Part shown: piece after piece, positions 55,983-64,000 of the stretch | Layout of the letters: every line of letters begins with the position of its first letter | Numbering within the stretch: position 1 is the first letter of the stretch | Assembly (NCBI RefSeq): GCF_005116715.1 | Contig: NZ_SWCI01000008.1 | Coordinates: 104,992 to 168,991, forward strand | Length of the DNA: 64,000 nt | Reading direction: 5' to 3' | Source: Ferrimonas sediminicola | GTDB taxonomy: Bacteria > Pseudomonadota > Gammaproteobacteria > Enterobacterales > Shewanellaceae | Made by a program: the position numbers and the translations under genes | The notes under the pieces: model-generated | What the model saw: the letters and a program-made list of their open reading frames with translations, nothing else | The model's database searches: none | What the model was told of the DNA's origin: nothing

Positions 55983-56894
55983 ATGGACAGGCTGGAGGCG
56001 ATGCGTACCTTCATCGCCGTGGTGAACGAAGGCGGTTTTACCCGGGCGGCGGAGCGGCTGGGGCATTCGCCGCAACTGGTGAGCAAATACGTCTCACAAC
56101 TGGAGCAGCGGCTGGGCACCCGCTTGCTCAACCGCACCACTCGCAGGGTCAGCCTCACCGAGGCGGGCGCGGGTTACTATCAGCGGGCCCAGCAGGTGTT
56201 GGCGGAGATCGAGGAGATGGAGAGCCAGCTGGGGGAGCTGCAGCACAGCCCGCGGGGCCAGCTGCGCATCAGCGCCCCGGTGTCCTTCGCCAGCCGTCAC
56301 CTGCCCAGGCTGCTGAGTGATTTTCGCAAAGCCTATCCCCAGGTCCTGGTGGATCTGCACCTCAACGACCGCCGGGTGGACATCGTCGAGGAGGGGTTTG
56401 ACATCGCCCTTCGCATCGGTCAGTTGAAGGACTCCTCGCTGATTGCCCGAAAGATCGCCCCCATCCAGCTGGTGCTGGTGGCCTCCCCCGGCTATCTGGC
56501 GGAGCACGGCACCCCGGCGAACCTGGAGGAGCTGGCTCGGCACCAGTTCCTCAAGTACAGCTACAGTGACGACCATCTGCTGCTGGGCAAGCGCTCCGCA
56601 GCCCTGGTGCAGGCGCATGGCATCACCTGCAATAACGGCGATGTGCTGGTGGAAGCGGCGGTGGAGGGGGCGGGCATCGCCCTGCAGCCCACCTTTATCG
56701 CCGGCCCCGCCATCGCCGATGGCCGGCTGGTGCCCCTGCTGGCGGATCAGCTGCCCGAGCCCCTGGGTCTGTACGCGGTCTACGCCCACCGTCAGCTGCT
56801 GGCCAGCAAGGTGCGCTGCTTCATCGACTTTATCGACGGCTACTTCGGTTCGCCCCCCTACTGGGATCAGGGGTTGGAGCTGGGCTCGACGTAA
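55983..56894 (+). CDS. LysR-family transcriptional regulator
   Basis: 303 aa from the ATG encoding MDRLEAMRTFIAVV, after GGGAGCGG; an ATG 39 bp upstream is less typical. N-terminal winged helix-turn-helix (GGFTRAAERLGHSPQLVSKYVSQLEQRLG), then the periplasmic-binding-like effector domain. Divergent from doxX-yqjG-ygiD, so it probably controls them. The 163-bp gap should hold its operator. Confidence 0.92.
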   Translation: MDRLEAMRTFIAVVNEGGFTRAAERLGHSPQLVSKYVSQLEQRLGTRLLNRTTRRVSLTEAGAGYYQRAQQVLAEIEEMESQLGELQHSPRGQLRISAPVSFASRHLPRLLSDFRKAYPQVLVDLHLNDRRVDIVEEGFDIALRIGQLKDSSLIARKIAPIQLVLVASPGYLAEHGTPANLEELARHQFLKYSYSDDHLLLGKRSAALVQAHGITCNNGDVLVEAAVEGAGIALQPTFIAGPAIADGRLVPLLADQLPEPLGLYAVYAHRQLLASKVRCFIDFIDGYFGSPPYWDQGLELGST

Positions 56895-56896
56895 CT

Positions 56897-57401
56897 TAAG
56901 CCGCTGGACCCTGGCGTGCGCCAGGGAGACGGTTGTGGGGTGGGACCCTGGTGTGCGCCAGGGAAACGATGGTGGGTGAATGTGGATGGGCGCTTTGTTG
57001 CCGCTTCTGCGGTTGCCGGAGCGTCTGCCGGGCGCTGTTGTGGTGAGGCCTTGCGGATTGCACGGCCGCGGTTTCATCAACGGCAGCTGCCTCTAACACA
57101 GTCACTCCGGCGAACGCCGGAGCCCAGTGTCTTAGTGCACACGGGGGAGATAGGGTTGTCCCTCAAAGCCACTGGACCCTGGCGTGCGCCAGGGAGACGG
57201 TTGTGGGGTTGGACCCTGGCGTGCGCCAGGGAAACGATGGTGGGTGAATGTGGATGGGCGCTTTGTTGCCGCTTTTGCGGTTGCCGGAGCGTCTGCCGGG
57301 CGCTGTTGTGGTGAGGCCTTGCGGATTGTACGACCGTTGTTTCATCAACGGCAGCTGCCTCCAGCACGGTCACTCCGGCGAACGCCGGAGCCCAGTGTCT
57401 T
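56897..57401. repeat. two-palindrome repeat block, copy 2
   Basis: Same family and orientation as 53062-53533: palindromes A, A, then a 141-bp body, palindrome B, a linker (GTGCACACGGGGGAGATAGG) and the whole again. Palindrome B at 57105-57122 and again near 57370-57391. It begins 3 bp after the lysR stop. Confidence 0.88.
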
Positions 57402-57601
57402 TGACCCTGGGGCGGGCGTCGCGACGGACAACCAAAAGCCCCTGACGCGGCCTCATCGGCGCAAACTGATCAAAACAGAGTCAGTTGCGCCTGCAAACCC
57501 AGTGCTGGCGCGGGTTGCGTATTGTCGCGGGCCCGTCGCTGAGTTACCCTAAGCCGTTTCATTTTCGAATAATTCCATGCTCCCGGAGATAAGGTATCCC
57601 T
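57402..57601. promoter_or_regulatory. promoter region of the condensin operon
   Basis: 200 bp between the repeat block and the SMC-like gene. The plus strand carries GGAGATAAGG as ribosome site. TTTCGAATAATTCC is the AT-rich part; no reliable promoter hexamers chosen. Confidence 0.4.
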
Positions 57602-60600
57602 ATGAGTCAAGAGGCGTTTCGACTGCGTCGCATCATCATCATCGACAGTTTCTGGAAGGGAAAGGTCAATGAGATCGATTTCGACGGCCACACCCAGCTC
57701 GAGGGGACCAACGGCGCCGGCAAGACTTCGCTGATGAGGCTGCTGCCGCTGTTCTACGGCATGCGCCCCGGCGACATCGTCTCCAAGGTGGACCAGGCGA
57801 AGAACTTCGCCAACTACTACCTGCCCCGGGAGTCCAGCAAGCTGGTGTACGAATACCAGCGCCCCGGCCTGGTTGAGCCGCAGCTGTGCTGCATGATCGC
57901 CTCCTCAGACGGCCGCAGCGTCCACTACAAGCTGATCGACGCCCCCTACCGCCAGGAGCACTTCATCAATGCCGATCACAAACCGTTCAAGATGGGTGAG
58001 ATCGAGCGCAACTACAAGCGCGCCCACGGCGCCTTCTGCTCCAACTACCTGGGGGTGGACAAGTATCGCCAGGTGATCCAGAACCTGCGCGGCGGCCGTG
58101 CCTCCGCCGAGGTTCGCCAGTTGCAGAGCCGCTTCAGCTTCGGCCAGGTACCGATGCCCCACATCGACAAGGTAGTCAACGGCACCATCGAGAAGAACCT
58201 CGACTTTGAGGCGGTGAAGAAGATGCTGGTGGCCATCGCCGCCGACTACCTGGCCCGCAGCCGCGCCGGCGACAGCCGCGAGCAGATGCAACTGAACAAG
58301 GATGAGATTGGCCGCTGGCTCAGCGACATCCAGGCCAGCCGCGAAGTCCACGGGGTGGCGGAGAAGATCCAGCGCTGGCAGGGCCAGTTCAGCGAGCTGG
58401 AGGAGTTCCTCGGTCAGCTGCGCCACCTGCTGGCCCTGTGCGACGAGCAGCGCAGCGAGCTGCAGGACAAGCTGGCGGCACTGGCCTCGGAGAAGGCCAG
58501 CCACCGCGCCTCCATCAAGGAGCTGGAGCAGGAGTTCGACGCCCTGGAGGGGGAGCTCAAGCAGAGCATCACCGCCGACAGCGATCTGGTGCACGCCCGC
58601 CAGGTGACCATCGAGCGCCTGGACGACGACAAGCAGAAGTACGACGACGATGACGCCGCCTCCTACCAGCTGCGCGCCGACGAGAAGGCCACCTTCAGCC
58701 AGCGCCTGAAGGAGGTCAACGCCATCATCGAGAGCTTCGAGGGAGACACCGCCAAGGTGGCCCGCAAGTTTGAGGAACTCCTCGGCAAGCTGGATCTGGA
58801 GCTGGCCCGGGGCGAGGGCGACAAGCAGCAGCAGATGGCCACCATCCGCCAGCAGGCCGCCGACCAGCTGGCCCAGGTGGAGCAGCAGTACCAGGCCAAC
58901 CGCCGTCAGATGGAGCAGCGCCTGAGCCAGCAGGGCCTGGAGCTCAAGGACCAGCAGCTGCAGCTGCGTCACGCCCTGCGCATCAACACCAACAGCCGCG
59001 CCAACCCCCAGCTGCCCGCCGAGATCAGTCAGGGGCTGCAGGCCACCGCCCAGTCCCTGGGGGAGGCCCAGGGGCGCCACAACGAGCTGCTGCGCCTCAT
59101 CTCCGACGAGCGCCAGCACGGCGCCCAGCTGGAGCGTCAGCGCGACCAGCAGCTGCACCGGCTCTCAGGGGAGCAGCGTCGCCTGGATGAGCTCAAGGCC
59201 CAGTACCAGGCCCTGGAGCAGCAGCTGCACCCTGCCGAGGGCTCGCTGCAGGCGTTCCTGGAGCAGCGCGGCGAGGCCGCCGGCTGGAAACAGAACATCG
59301 GTTGCCTGCTCTCACCCGAGCTGCTGGCCCGCACCGACCTGGCTCCCCAGTGGAAAGGGGAGGGCAGTGACACCCTCTACGGCGTCGGCCTGGATCTGGC
59401 GCCGTTGCAGCACAACAACCCCCTGGCTCGCGGCGAGGCGGAGCAGCAACAGCGGCTGGAGACCCTGGAGCAGCAATGTCGCGACCAGCAGGGTCAGATT
59501 GACCAAATTAACGAATTGCTGAAGCAGCTGGGTCGCCAGTTGGAGCAGCACCAGGCCCAGTTGGGTCAGCTGCAGCAGCAGGAGCGCCGCGCCAACGCCG
59601 AGATTGACCAGCTCAAGCAGCAGCAGGAGCGCCAGCAGCAGCACGCCCAGGAGGCGGTGAAGCAGCTCACCACCCGCCTGGATGAGGAGCGCAAGCAGCT
59701 CTCCAAGCAGCTGGAGCAGCTGGACCACAAGCTGGAGCAGCTGGAGGAGCAGGGGGAGGAGGAGCTGCACGAGCTGCACAACGCCGCCCTGGAGCGCCGG
59801 TTGATCCTGGAGACCGACCGTGACAGCCAGCTGGAGACCCTCTCCGAACAGCTGGAGTCCCTGCAAGAGAGCGTGCGCGAGCGTCGCCGCGACTACAAGA
59901 AGCAGCAGAAGCAGGCCCTGGATAAGATCGACCCGGACGGCGAAGTGGACAAGCGGATGGCCGAGCGCAAGGAGCTGCTGGCCGCCCTGGACCGCTGCGC
60001 CGAGTTCGAGCAGAAGGCCCGCGAGTACCAGCACTTCCTGTCCAGCCAGTACAATCAGCGCGAGCCCCTGGCCGCCGAGCTGTTGGAGTTGCAGCAGCGC
60101 CTGTCCGAATCCAGGACCAGGCTGGAGCATGCCCGCAACCAGCATGAGCATCAGCTGACTGAACACAAGGCGGTGCTCAAGCGCAACAAGGAGCAGCAGG
60201 AGCGCAGCGACGATCTGCTGGCGCGGCTGGTGCGGGTCAACGCCGTCTGTGAGCCCCTGGGGCTGGAGCCGGCCAGAAACGACCAGCTGCAGAACTACCA
60301 GGCGGAGATGCTGCCCGGTTTCATCGAGCAGAACCACGAGGGCTTCAGCCACCTGGAGCGCAAGCTCACCAAGGAGATCAGCCACTTCTCCAACGTGCTG
60401 CGCACCAAGCACGGCAAGAGCAGCCTGTTCGACACCTGGACTCAGCTGGTGGCGGACAACGACCGCTTCGAGGGTTGCGAGACCGTGCTCAAGTACCGCG
60501 CCCCCATCGGCGATCTGTTGCAGAGTGCCGCCCAGCTGGCCAAGTCCACCGGCCAGCTGGTGATCGTCAACGCCAACATGATCAACGAGTTCTACCGCCA

Positions 60601-61315
60601 CCTGGAGAACTTCGATCGCCGCATCAAGTCGGTGGGCCGCCAGCTGTCGGAGCGGGTCACCGCCCTGGCCAAGTTCGAGGCGCTGGCGGAGATCAGCGTC
60701 GGCACCGTCACCAAGCTGGAGCAGCTGGAGTACTGGCAGCCGCTGCGCAGTTTCTCCGACTGCTTCGAGCAGTCCCGCGACCAGCTTCGTGAAGGCTCCT
60801 CCGAGATCCCCGAAGAGCTGATCCGAGCCATGCGTGAGCTGGCCCGGGTGCTGCCCGCCGAGGGGCTGGAGCTGGAGCACAACGACCTGTTCGACCTGGA
60901 GTTCGTCATCACCGAGAAGGGCCAGGTGAAGCGGGCCCGCAACGCCCGTCAGTTGAAGAAGGTCAGCTCCACCGGCCTCTCCTACCTGGCGATGCTCTCC
61001 CTGTTCGCCGGTCTGCTGGGGATGCTGCGCGGCGACGGCGAGCTGCCCAGCCGGGTGATCCTGCCGGTGGATGAGCTGGGTGAGCTGGCGGCGGAGAACA
61101 TCGAGCTGCTGCTGGGGATGTTCGACGACAACCACATCCAGATGCTGTCGGCCTCGCCCTCCACCGACCGCCAGGTGCTGGCCCTGTACCGGACCCACTA
61201 CAAGCTCAAGGACAGCAAGATCTACAGCGCCCACGTGCCGCTGTCCAAGCTGGAGCAGCTGCTGGCCACCCGGGCCGGACGCACCCATGCCACTACCGAG
61301 GAGGCCGCCCAATGA
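57602..61315 (+). CDS. SMC-like condensin ATPase, MksB/DUF3584 type
   Basis: 1237 aa. Walker A GTNGAGKTS (residues 35-43) near the N-terminus, long Gln/Glu/Leu-rich coiled coils (about 260-540 and 615-960) around a hinge-like non-coil segment (about 545-615), and a C-terminal head with SSTGLSYLAML (1122-1132) in the signature position and Walker B VILPVDEL (Asp1157, Glu1158), then a switch-like SASPSTD. Folds like MukB/MksB/JetC to bring both heads together. DNA loop extrusion or plasmid restriction is inferred. Its stop overlaps the next start (ATGA). Confidence 0.82.
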   Translation: MSQEAFRLRRIIIIDSFWKGKVNEIDFDGHTQLEGTNGAGKTSLMRLLPLFYGMRPGDIVSKVDQAKNFANYYLPRESSKLVYEYQRPGLVEPQLCCMIASSDGRSVHYKLIDAPYRQEHFINADHKPFKMGEIERNYKRAHGAFCSNYLGVDKYRQVIQNLRGGRASAEVRQLQSRFSFGQVPMPHIDKVVNGTIEKNLDFEAVKKMLVAIAADYLARSRAGDSREQMQLNKDEIGRWLSDIQASREVHGVAEKIQRWQGQFSELEEFLGQLRHLLALCDEQRSELQDKLAALASEKASHRASIKELEQEFDALEGELKQSITADSDLVHARQVTIERLDDDKQKYDDDDAASYQLRADEKATFSQRLKEVNAIIESFEGDTAKVARKFEELLGKLDLELARGEGDKQQQMATIRQQAADQLAQVEQQYQANRRQMEQRLSQQGLELKDQQLQLRHALRINTNSRANPQLPAEISQGLQATAQSLGEAQGRHNELLRLISDERQHGAQLERQRDQQLHRLSGEQRRLDELKAQYQALEQQLHPAEGSLQAFLEQRGEAAGWKQNIGCLLSPELLARTDLAPQWKGEGSDTLYGVGLDLAPLQHNNPLARGEAEQQQRLETLEQQCRDQQGQIDQINELLKQLGRQLEQHQAQLGQLQQQERRANAEIDQLKQQQERQQQHAQEAVKQLTTRLDEERKQLSKQLEQLDHKLEQLEEQGEEELHELHNAALERRLILETDRDSQLETLSEQLESLQESVRERRRDYKKQQKQALDKIDPDGEVDKRMAERKELLAALDRCAEFEQKAREYQHFLSSQYNQREPLAAELLELQQRLSESRTRLEHARNQHEHQLTEHKAVLKRNKEQQERSDDLLARLVRVNAVCEPLGLEPARNDQLQNYQAEMLPGFIEQNHEGFSHLERKLTKEISHFSNVLRTKHGKSSLFDTWTQLVADNDRFEGCETVLKYRAPIGDLLQSAAQLAKSTGQLVIVNANMINEFYRHLENFDRRIKSVGRQLSERVTALAKFEALAEISVGTVTKLEQLEYWQPLRSFSDCFEQSRDQLREGSSEIPEELIRAMRELARVLPAEGLELEHNDLFDLEFVITEKGQVKRARNARQLKKVSSTGLSYLAMLSLFAGLLGMLRGDGELPSRVILPVDELGELAAENIELLLGMFDDNHIQMLSASPSTDRQVLALYRTHYKLKDSKIYSAHVPLSKLEQLLATRAGRTHATTEEAAQ

Positions 61316-61941
61316 TCTTCAAACAGACCGTGGAGAAGCTGCTGGCCGGGGCGGTGATCTGCCAGACCGCCCACCCGGACGAGTTCGAGTACCTGCAGGC
61401 CCCCGCCAACGCCGAGCGGGTGCATGAGTTCCTCAGCCAGCTGGACCGCAGCCTGACCCACTTCGAGACCGCCGCCGCCTTCTACTGCAGCTACGACAGG
61501 GTGGACGACAGCAACCGCAAGGGGATCACCCAGCTGTTCAGCTCGATGCGCAGCTACTTCCGCCCCCTGGTGGAGTGGCTGGATATGCTGCTGCGGGCCA
61601 CCGGCAATGACGCCCCGCTGCACGCCAAGGACAGCCTCAAGTTCACCTCGCTGTTGGAGGCGTTCGAGCACGACCAGACCCTGGCGGAGCAGCTGCGCCG
61701 GCTCACCACCATGCCCCCGTTCAAGACCAACCGGGTGGAGATCCGTGACCAGTTGGGCACGGTACTGACCAAGCTGGAGGAGATGGGCTACCTGGTGCGC
61801 CATGCCCCTGGCAGCAACACCTGGTACGCCACCGCCCGCTTCGACCTGATCTACCTGCTGATCGAGTTCCTCAACGACAGCGAGAAGCTGGAGCTGCCCG
61901 AGGTGCAGGAGCCCGATCCCCAAGAGGAGCTGCTGCTGTAA
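61312..61941 (+). CDS. MksE-like (KITE, winged-helix) condensin subunit
   Basis: 209 aa. FEYLQAPANAERVHEFLSQL and TMPPFKTNRVEIRDQLGTVLTKLEEMGYLVRH form winged-helix units like those in MukE/MksE/JetB. Acidic C-terminal tail (VQEPDPQEELLL). Position between the ATPase and the MksF-like gene supports the call more than sequence alone. Confidence 0.7.
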   Translation: MIFKQTVEKLLAGAVICQTAHPDEFEYLQAPANAERVHEFLSQLDRSLTHFETAAAFYCSYDRVDDSNRKGITQLFSSMRSYFRPLVEWLDMLLRATGNDAPLHAKDSLKFTSLLEAFEHDQTLAEQLRRLTTMPPFKTNRVEIRDQLGTVLTKLEEMGYLVRHAPGSNTWYATARFDLIYLLIEFLNDSEKLELPEVQEPDPQEELLL

Positions 61942-63185
61942 TGAGCCTCTACGACAGCAATCAGGTCGCGGCGCTGCTGCGACAGATGGGGCAGGCGGAC
62001 GAACTGCTGGCGGAGGCCTATGTCTACGGCTCCGTCAGCGGCGACGGCGACAACGACGGCCAGCTGAAGAGCCTGCAGAAGGCCAAGCTGCTGCGTCCCG
62101 ACGACGAGCCCGGCAGCTACCGCCTCACCGCCGACGTCAAGCGGCTGCTCAACAAGCTGATGCGCCAGCAGAGCGGTTATCGCCAGCTCACCGACATGGG
62201 CAAGGTGATCGACGCCATGGACGATGTGATCATCGACTACCGCGACTCGCTGATCGCCGGCCAGATGGACGACGCCGACCACTACCTCGACCAGCTGGAC
62301 GACCTGTTGTTCGACGCCAGGGACAGCCTCAACACCAGCCTGGACAACATGCACTACGCCATCTCCAGCCAGTTCGGTTTTGTGGCCACCCTCACCGCCA
62401 AGGTGCGGGAGAACCAGAAGGCGCTGGACTACGCCCAGAAGCTGCTCAACGAGCTGCAGCAGATCGACCCCGAGACCTGCTACCAGTGGATCTTCGACGG
62501 CGCCCCCACCGAGTTTGCCCGCAAGATCACCGGTTTCGTGCACTGGTTCCGCAACATGCTGGGCCGGCTGGCCCACGTCATCGAGAAGATGCGCCAGAGC
62601 CTGTTCCGCCTGCGCCGCCAGGTGAAGCAGGCCAACCAGCTGCGTGGCATGGCCCGCTTCCTGCGCAAGCACCCCGAGTATGAGTTGCGCGAGGATCTGC
62701 CTTTCGCCCCCGAACTGCCCCGGGAATTGAAACTGGTGCCCGCCATGGTCACCGGCGGCCTGGTGGATGTGCGCAGCAGCGCCATCGAGCAGGATCTGGT
62801 GGAGATTGTCCAGCACCTGCGGCGTCAGGCCCCCTCCGAGCCCCTGGTCGGGGATCGCGAGGCGGTCAGCGTCGAGAGCGACGAGCTGGAGGTGCTGGCC
62901 TATCTCAGCGACTGGGTGCTGGACGAGGTGGAGCACTTCTTCGAGCAGGCGGTGCTGGCCGACCAGGGCCTCTCCGCCCTTGGCCACTGGCAGGCGCAGC
63001 AGGGCGCCTGGCTGAAAGAGAGCCGGGAGATAGACCCGCAGCTGTGGATCGAGCTGGTGTTCGGCTACTACTGCAAGCTGGCTCCCCAGCAGCAGAGCAT
63101 CATCGCCCTGGAGATGGAGGAGCAACTGGTGCCCGGCACCAACAACAACTTCACCTACAGCGACGTCACCATCAAGGTCGCCTGA
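61941..63185 (+). CDS. MksF-like kleisin-type condensin subunit
   Basis: 414 aa, ATG overlapping the previous stop by 1 bp. N-terminal wHTH-like start (DSNQVAALLRQMGQADELLAE), a helical middle (MGKVIDAMDDVIIDYRDSL...SLNTSLDNMHYAISSQFGF) and a C-terminal domain (HWFRNMLGRLAHVIEKMR). The predicted role is bridging the two heads of the ATPase. No recognisable nuclease (TOPRIM/JetD) gene follows; a repeat array starts 18 bp downstream. Confidence 0.66.
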   Translation: MSLYDSNQVAALLRQMGQADELLAEAYVYGSVSGDGDNDGQLKSLQKAKLLRPDDEPGSYRLTADVKRLLNKLMRQQSGYRQLTDMGKVIDAMDDVIIDYRDSLIAGQMDDADHYLDQLDDLLFDARDSLNTSLDNMHYAISSQFGFVATLTAKVRENQKALDYAQKLLNELQQIDPETCYQWIFDGAPTEFARKITGFVHWFRNMLGRLAHVIEKMRQSLFRLRRQVKQANQLRGMARFLRKHPEYELREDLPFAPELPRELKLVPAMVTGGLVDVRSSAIEQDLVEIVQHLRRQAPSEPLVGDREAVSVESDELEVLAYLSDWVLDEVEHFFEQAVLADQGLSALGHWQAQQGAWLKESREIDPQLWIELVFGYYCKLAPQQQSIIALEMEEQLVPGTNNNFTYSDVTIKVA

Positions 63186-63202
63186 CCGCCCACTCTCCGT
63201 CT

Positions 63203-64000
63203 CCCCGGCGAACGCCGGGGCCCAGCGGCGTTTGCCGATAGAGTTTCAAGACCCTGGATTCCCGCGTTCGCGGGAATGACGCAGGGAAGTTGCAACGCCG
63301 CAGTGCGCCCTTGCCCCCCTCGCACAATCGTCACCCCGGCGAACGCCGGGGCCCAGCGGCGTTTGCCGATAGAGTTTCAAGACCCTGGATTCCCGCGTTC
63401 GCGGGAATGACGCAGGGAAGTTGCAACGCCGCAGTGCGCCCTTGGCCCCCTCGCACAATCGTCACCCCGGCGAACGCCGGGGCCCAGCGGCGTTTGCCGA
63501 TAGAGCCTCAAGACCCTGGATTCCCGCGTTCGCGGGAATGACGCAGGGAAGTTGCAACGCCGCAGTGCGCCCTTGTCCCCCTCGCATAATCGTCACCCCG
63601 GCGAACGCCGGGGCCCAGCGGCTTTTGCTGAGAGGAGCCCAAGACCCTGGATTCCCGCGTTCGCGGGAATTACGCAGGGAAGCGGGAACGCCGCAGTGCG
63701 CCCTTGCCTCTCGCACAATCGTCACCCCGGCGAACGCCGGCGCCCAGCGGCTTTTGCCGATAGAGCCTCAAGACCCTGGATTCCCGCGTTCGCGGGAAAG
63801 ACGCAGGGAAGCGGGAACGTCGCAGTGCGCCCTTGCCCCCCTCGCACAATCGTCACCCCGGCGAACGCCGGGGCCCAGCGGCTTTTGCTGAGAGGAGCCC
63901 AAGACCCTGGATTCCCGCGTTCGCGGGAATTACGCAGGGAAGCGGGAACGCCGCAGTGCGCCCTTGCCTCTCGCACAATCGTCACCCCGGCGAACGCCGG
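63203..64000. repeat. tandem REP/BIME-type array, ~131-bp unit, open at window end
   Basis: Seven starts of a unit at 63203 (partial), 63331, 63462, 63593, 63722, 63853 and 63982, spaced 129-131 bp. Each holds palindrome P1 (CCCCGGCG-AA-CGCCGGGG followed by CCCAGCGGC) and palindrome P2 (TTCCCGCG-TT-CGCGGGAA) about 50 bp on, then ACGCAGGGAAG and a GCCGCAGTGCGCCCTTG linker. P1 is a variant of palindrome B in the blocks at 53 and 57 kb. Units differ by a few bases and small indels. Not a CRISPR array: no unique spacers. Confidence 0.9.

Noticed and set aside
54372..56075. A 567-codon reading of yqjG including DoxX region
   Set aside because: The upstream part overlaps doxX in another frame; yqjG has its own ATG and ribosome site at 55319.
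53062..57401. Composite transposon around ygiD-yqjG-doxX-lysR
   Set aside because: The flanking repeats carry no transposase frame and no clear target-site duplication; they are REP/BIME-like.
57602..63185. Complete Wadjet (JetABCD) defence system
   Set aside because: The gene order differs and no JetD/MksG nuclease is seen; called MksBEF-like only.
63203..64000. CRISPR array
   Set aside because: The whole ~131-bp unit is repeated, including the would-be spacer; no unique spacers and no cas genes.

Overview
The window looks like chromosome from a respiratory-versatile, GC-rich (roughly 60%) marine gammaproteobacterium of the Alteromonadales, closest in style to Ferrimonas/Shewanella. The reasons are a Shewanella-type set of conserved proteins (DUF1904, DUF938, CLCA_X, an NrfJ-related protein, SstT), rich c-type cytochrome and molybdoenzyme content, and an E. 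coli-like core (rne/rluC divergent; gltA facing sdhCDAB-sucABCD). The genus is an inference; no rRNA or tRNA gene is present.

Layout. 1-8.5 kb: a multiheme cytochrome block with four small triheme (c7-type) cytochromes, an exported helical protein, a six-bladed NHL propeller lipoprotein, an 11-heme cytochrome, and its own System II haem-lyase pair (ResB and CcsA) around a TPR protein. 8.5-14.5 kb: a CHASE-(degenerate GGDEF)-EAL phosphodiesterase divergent from a membrane PAS protein without an output domain, then small membrane proteins and a probably frameshifted gene. 14.5-22.1 kb: low-molecular-weight phosphatase, thioredoxin/CcdA-like protein, RNase E, RluC, HAD phosphatase. 22.2-33.5 kb: TCA block gltA / sdhCDAB / sucABCD. 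33.6-35.6 kb: TonB-like protein, NrfJ-related protein, DUF1904. 35.8-40.4 kb: periplasmic nitrate reductase napFDABC behind a perfect FNR box. 40.4-48.6 kb: housekeeping and conserved unknown genes plus sstT. 48.7-52.5 kb: a tetrathionate-reductase-like TtrAB pair without a TtrC. 53-57.4 kb: ygiD-yqjG-doxX plus lysR, bracketed by two direct copies of a two-palindrome repeat. 57.6-63.2 kb: an SMC-like condensin operon (MksB-, MksE-, MksF-like) followed by a ~131-bp tandem REP-type array that runs out of the window.

How the genes fit together. TCA enzymes and SdhCDAB feed electrons to quinol. NapC/NapB/NapA, the TtrAB-like enzyme and the multiheme block are outlets for anaerobic electron flow, and ResB/CcsA probably attach haem to the cytochromes encoded beside them. 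The best candidates for something under-described are the cytochrome/NHL/System II block and the condensin operon, whose gene order (SMC first) is the reverse of mukFEB/mksFEB and which has no visible nuclease (MksG/JetD) partner.
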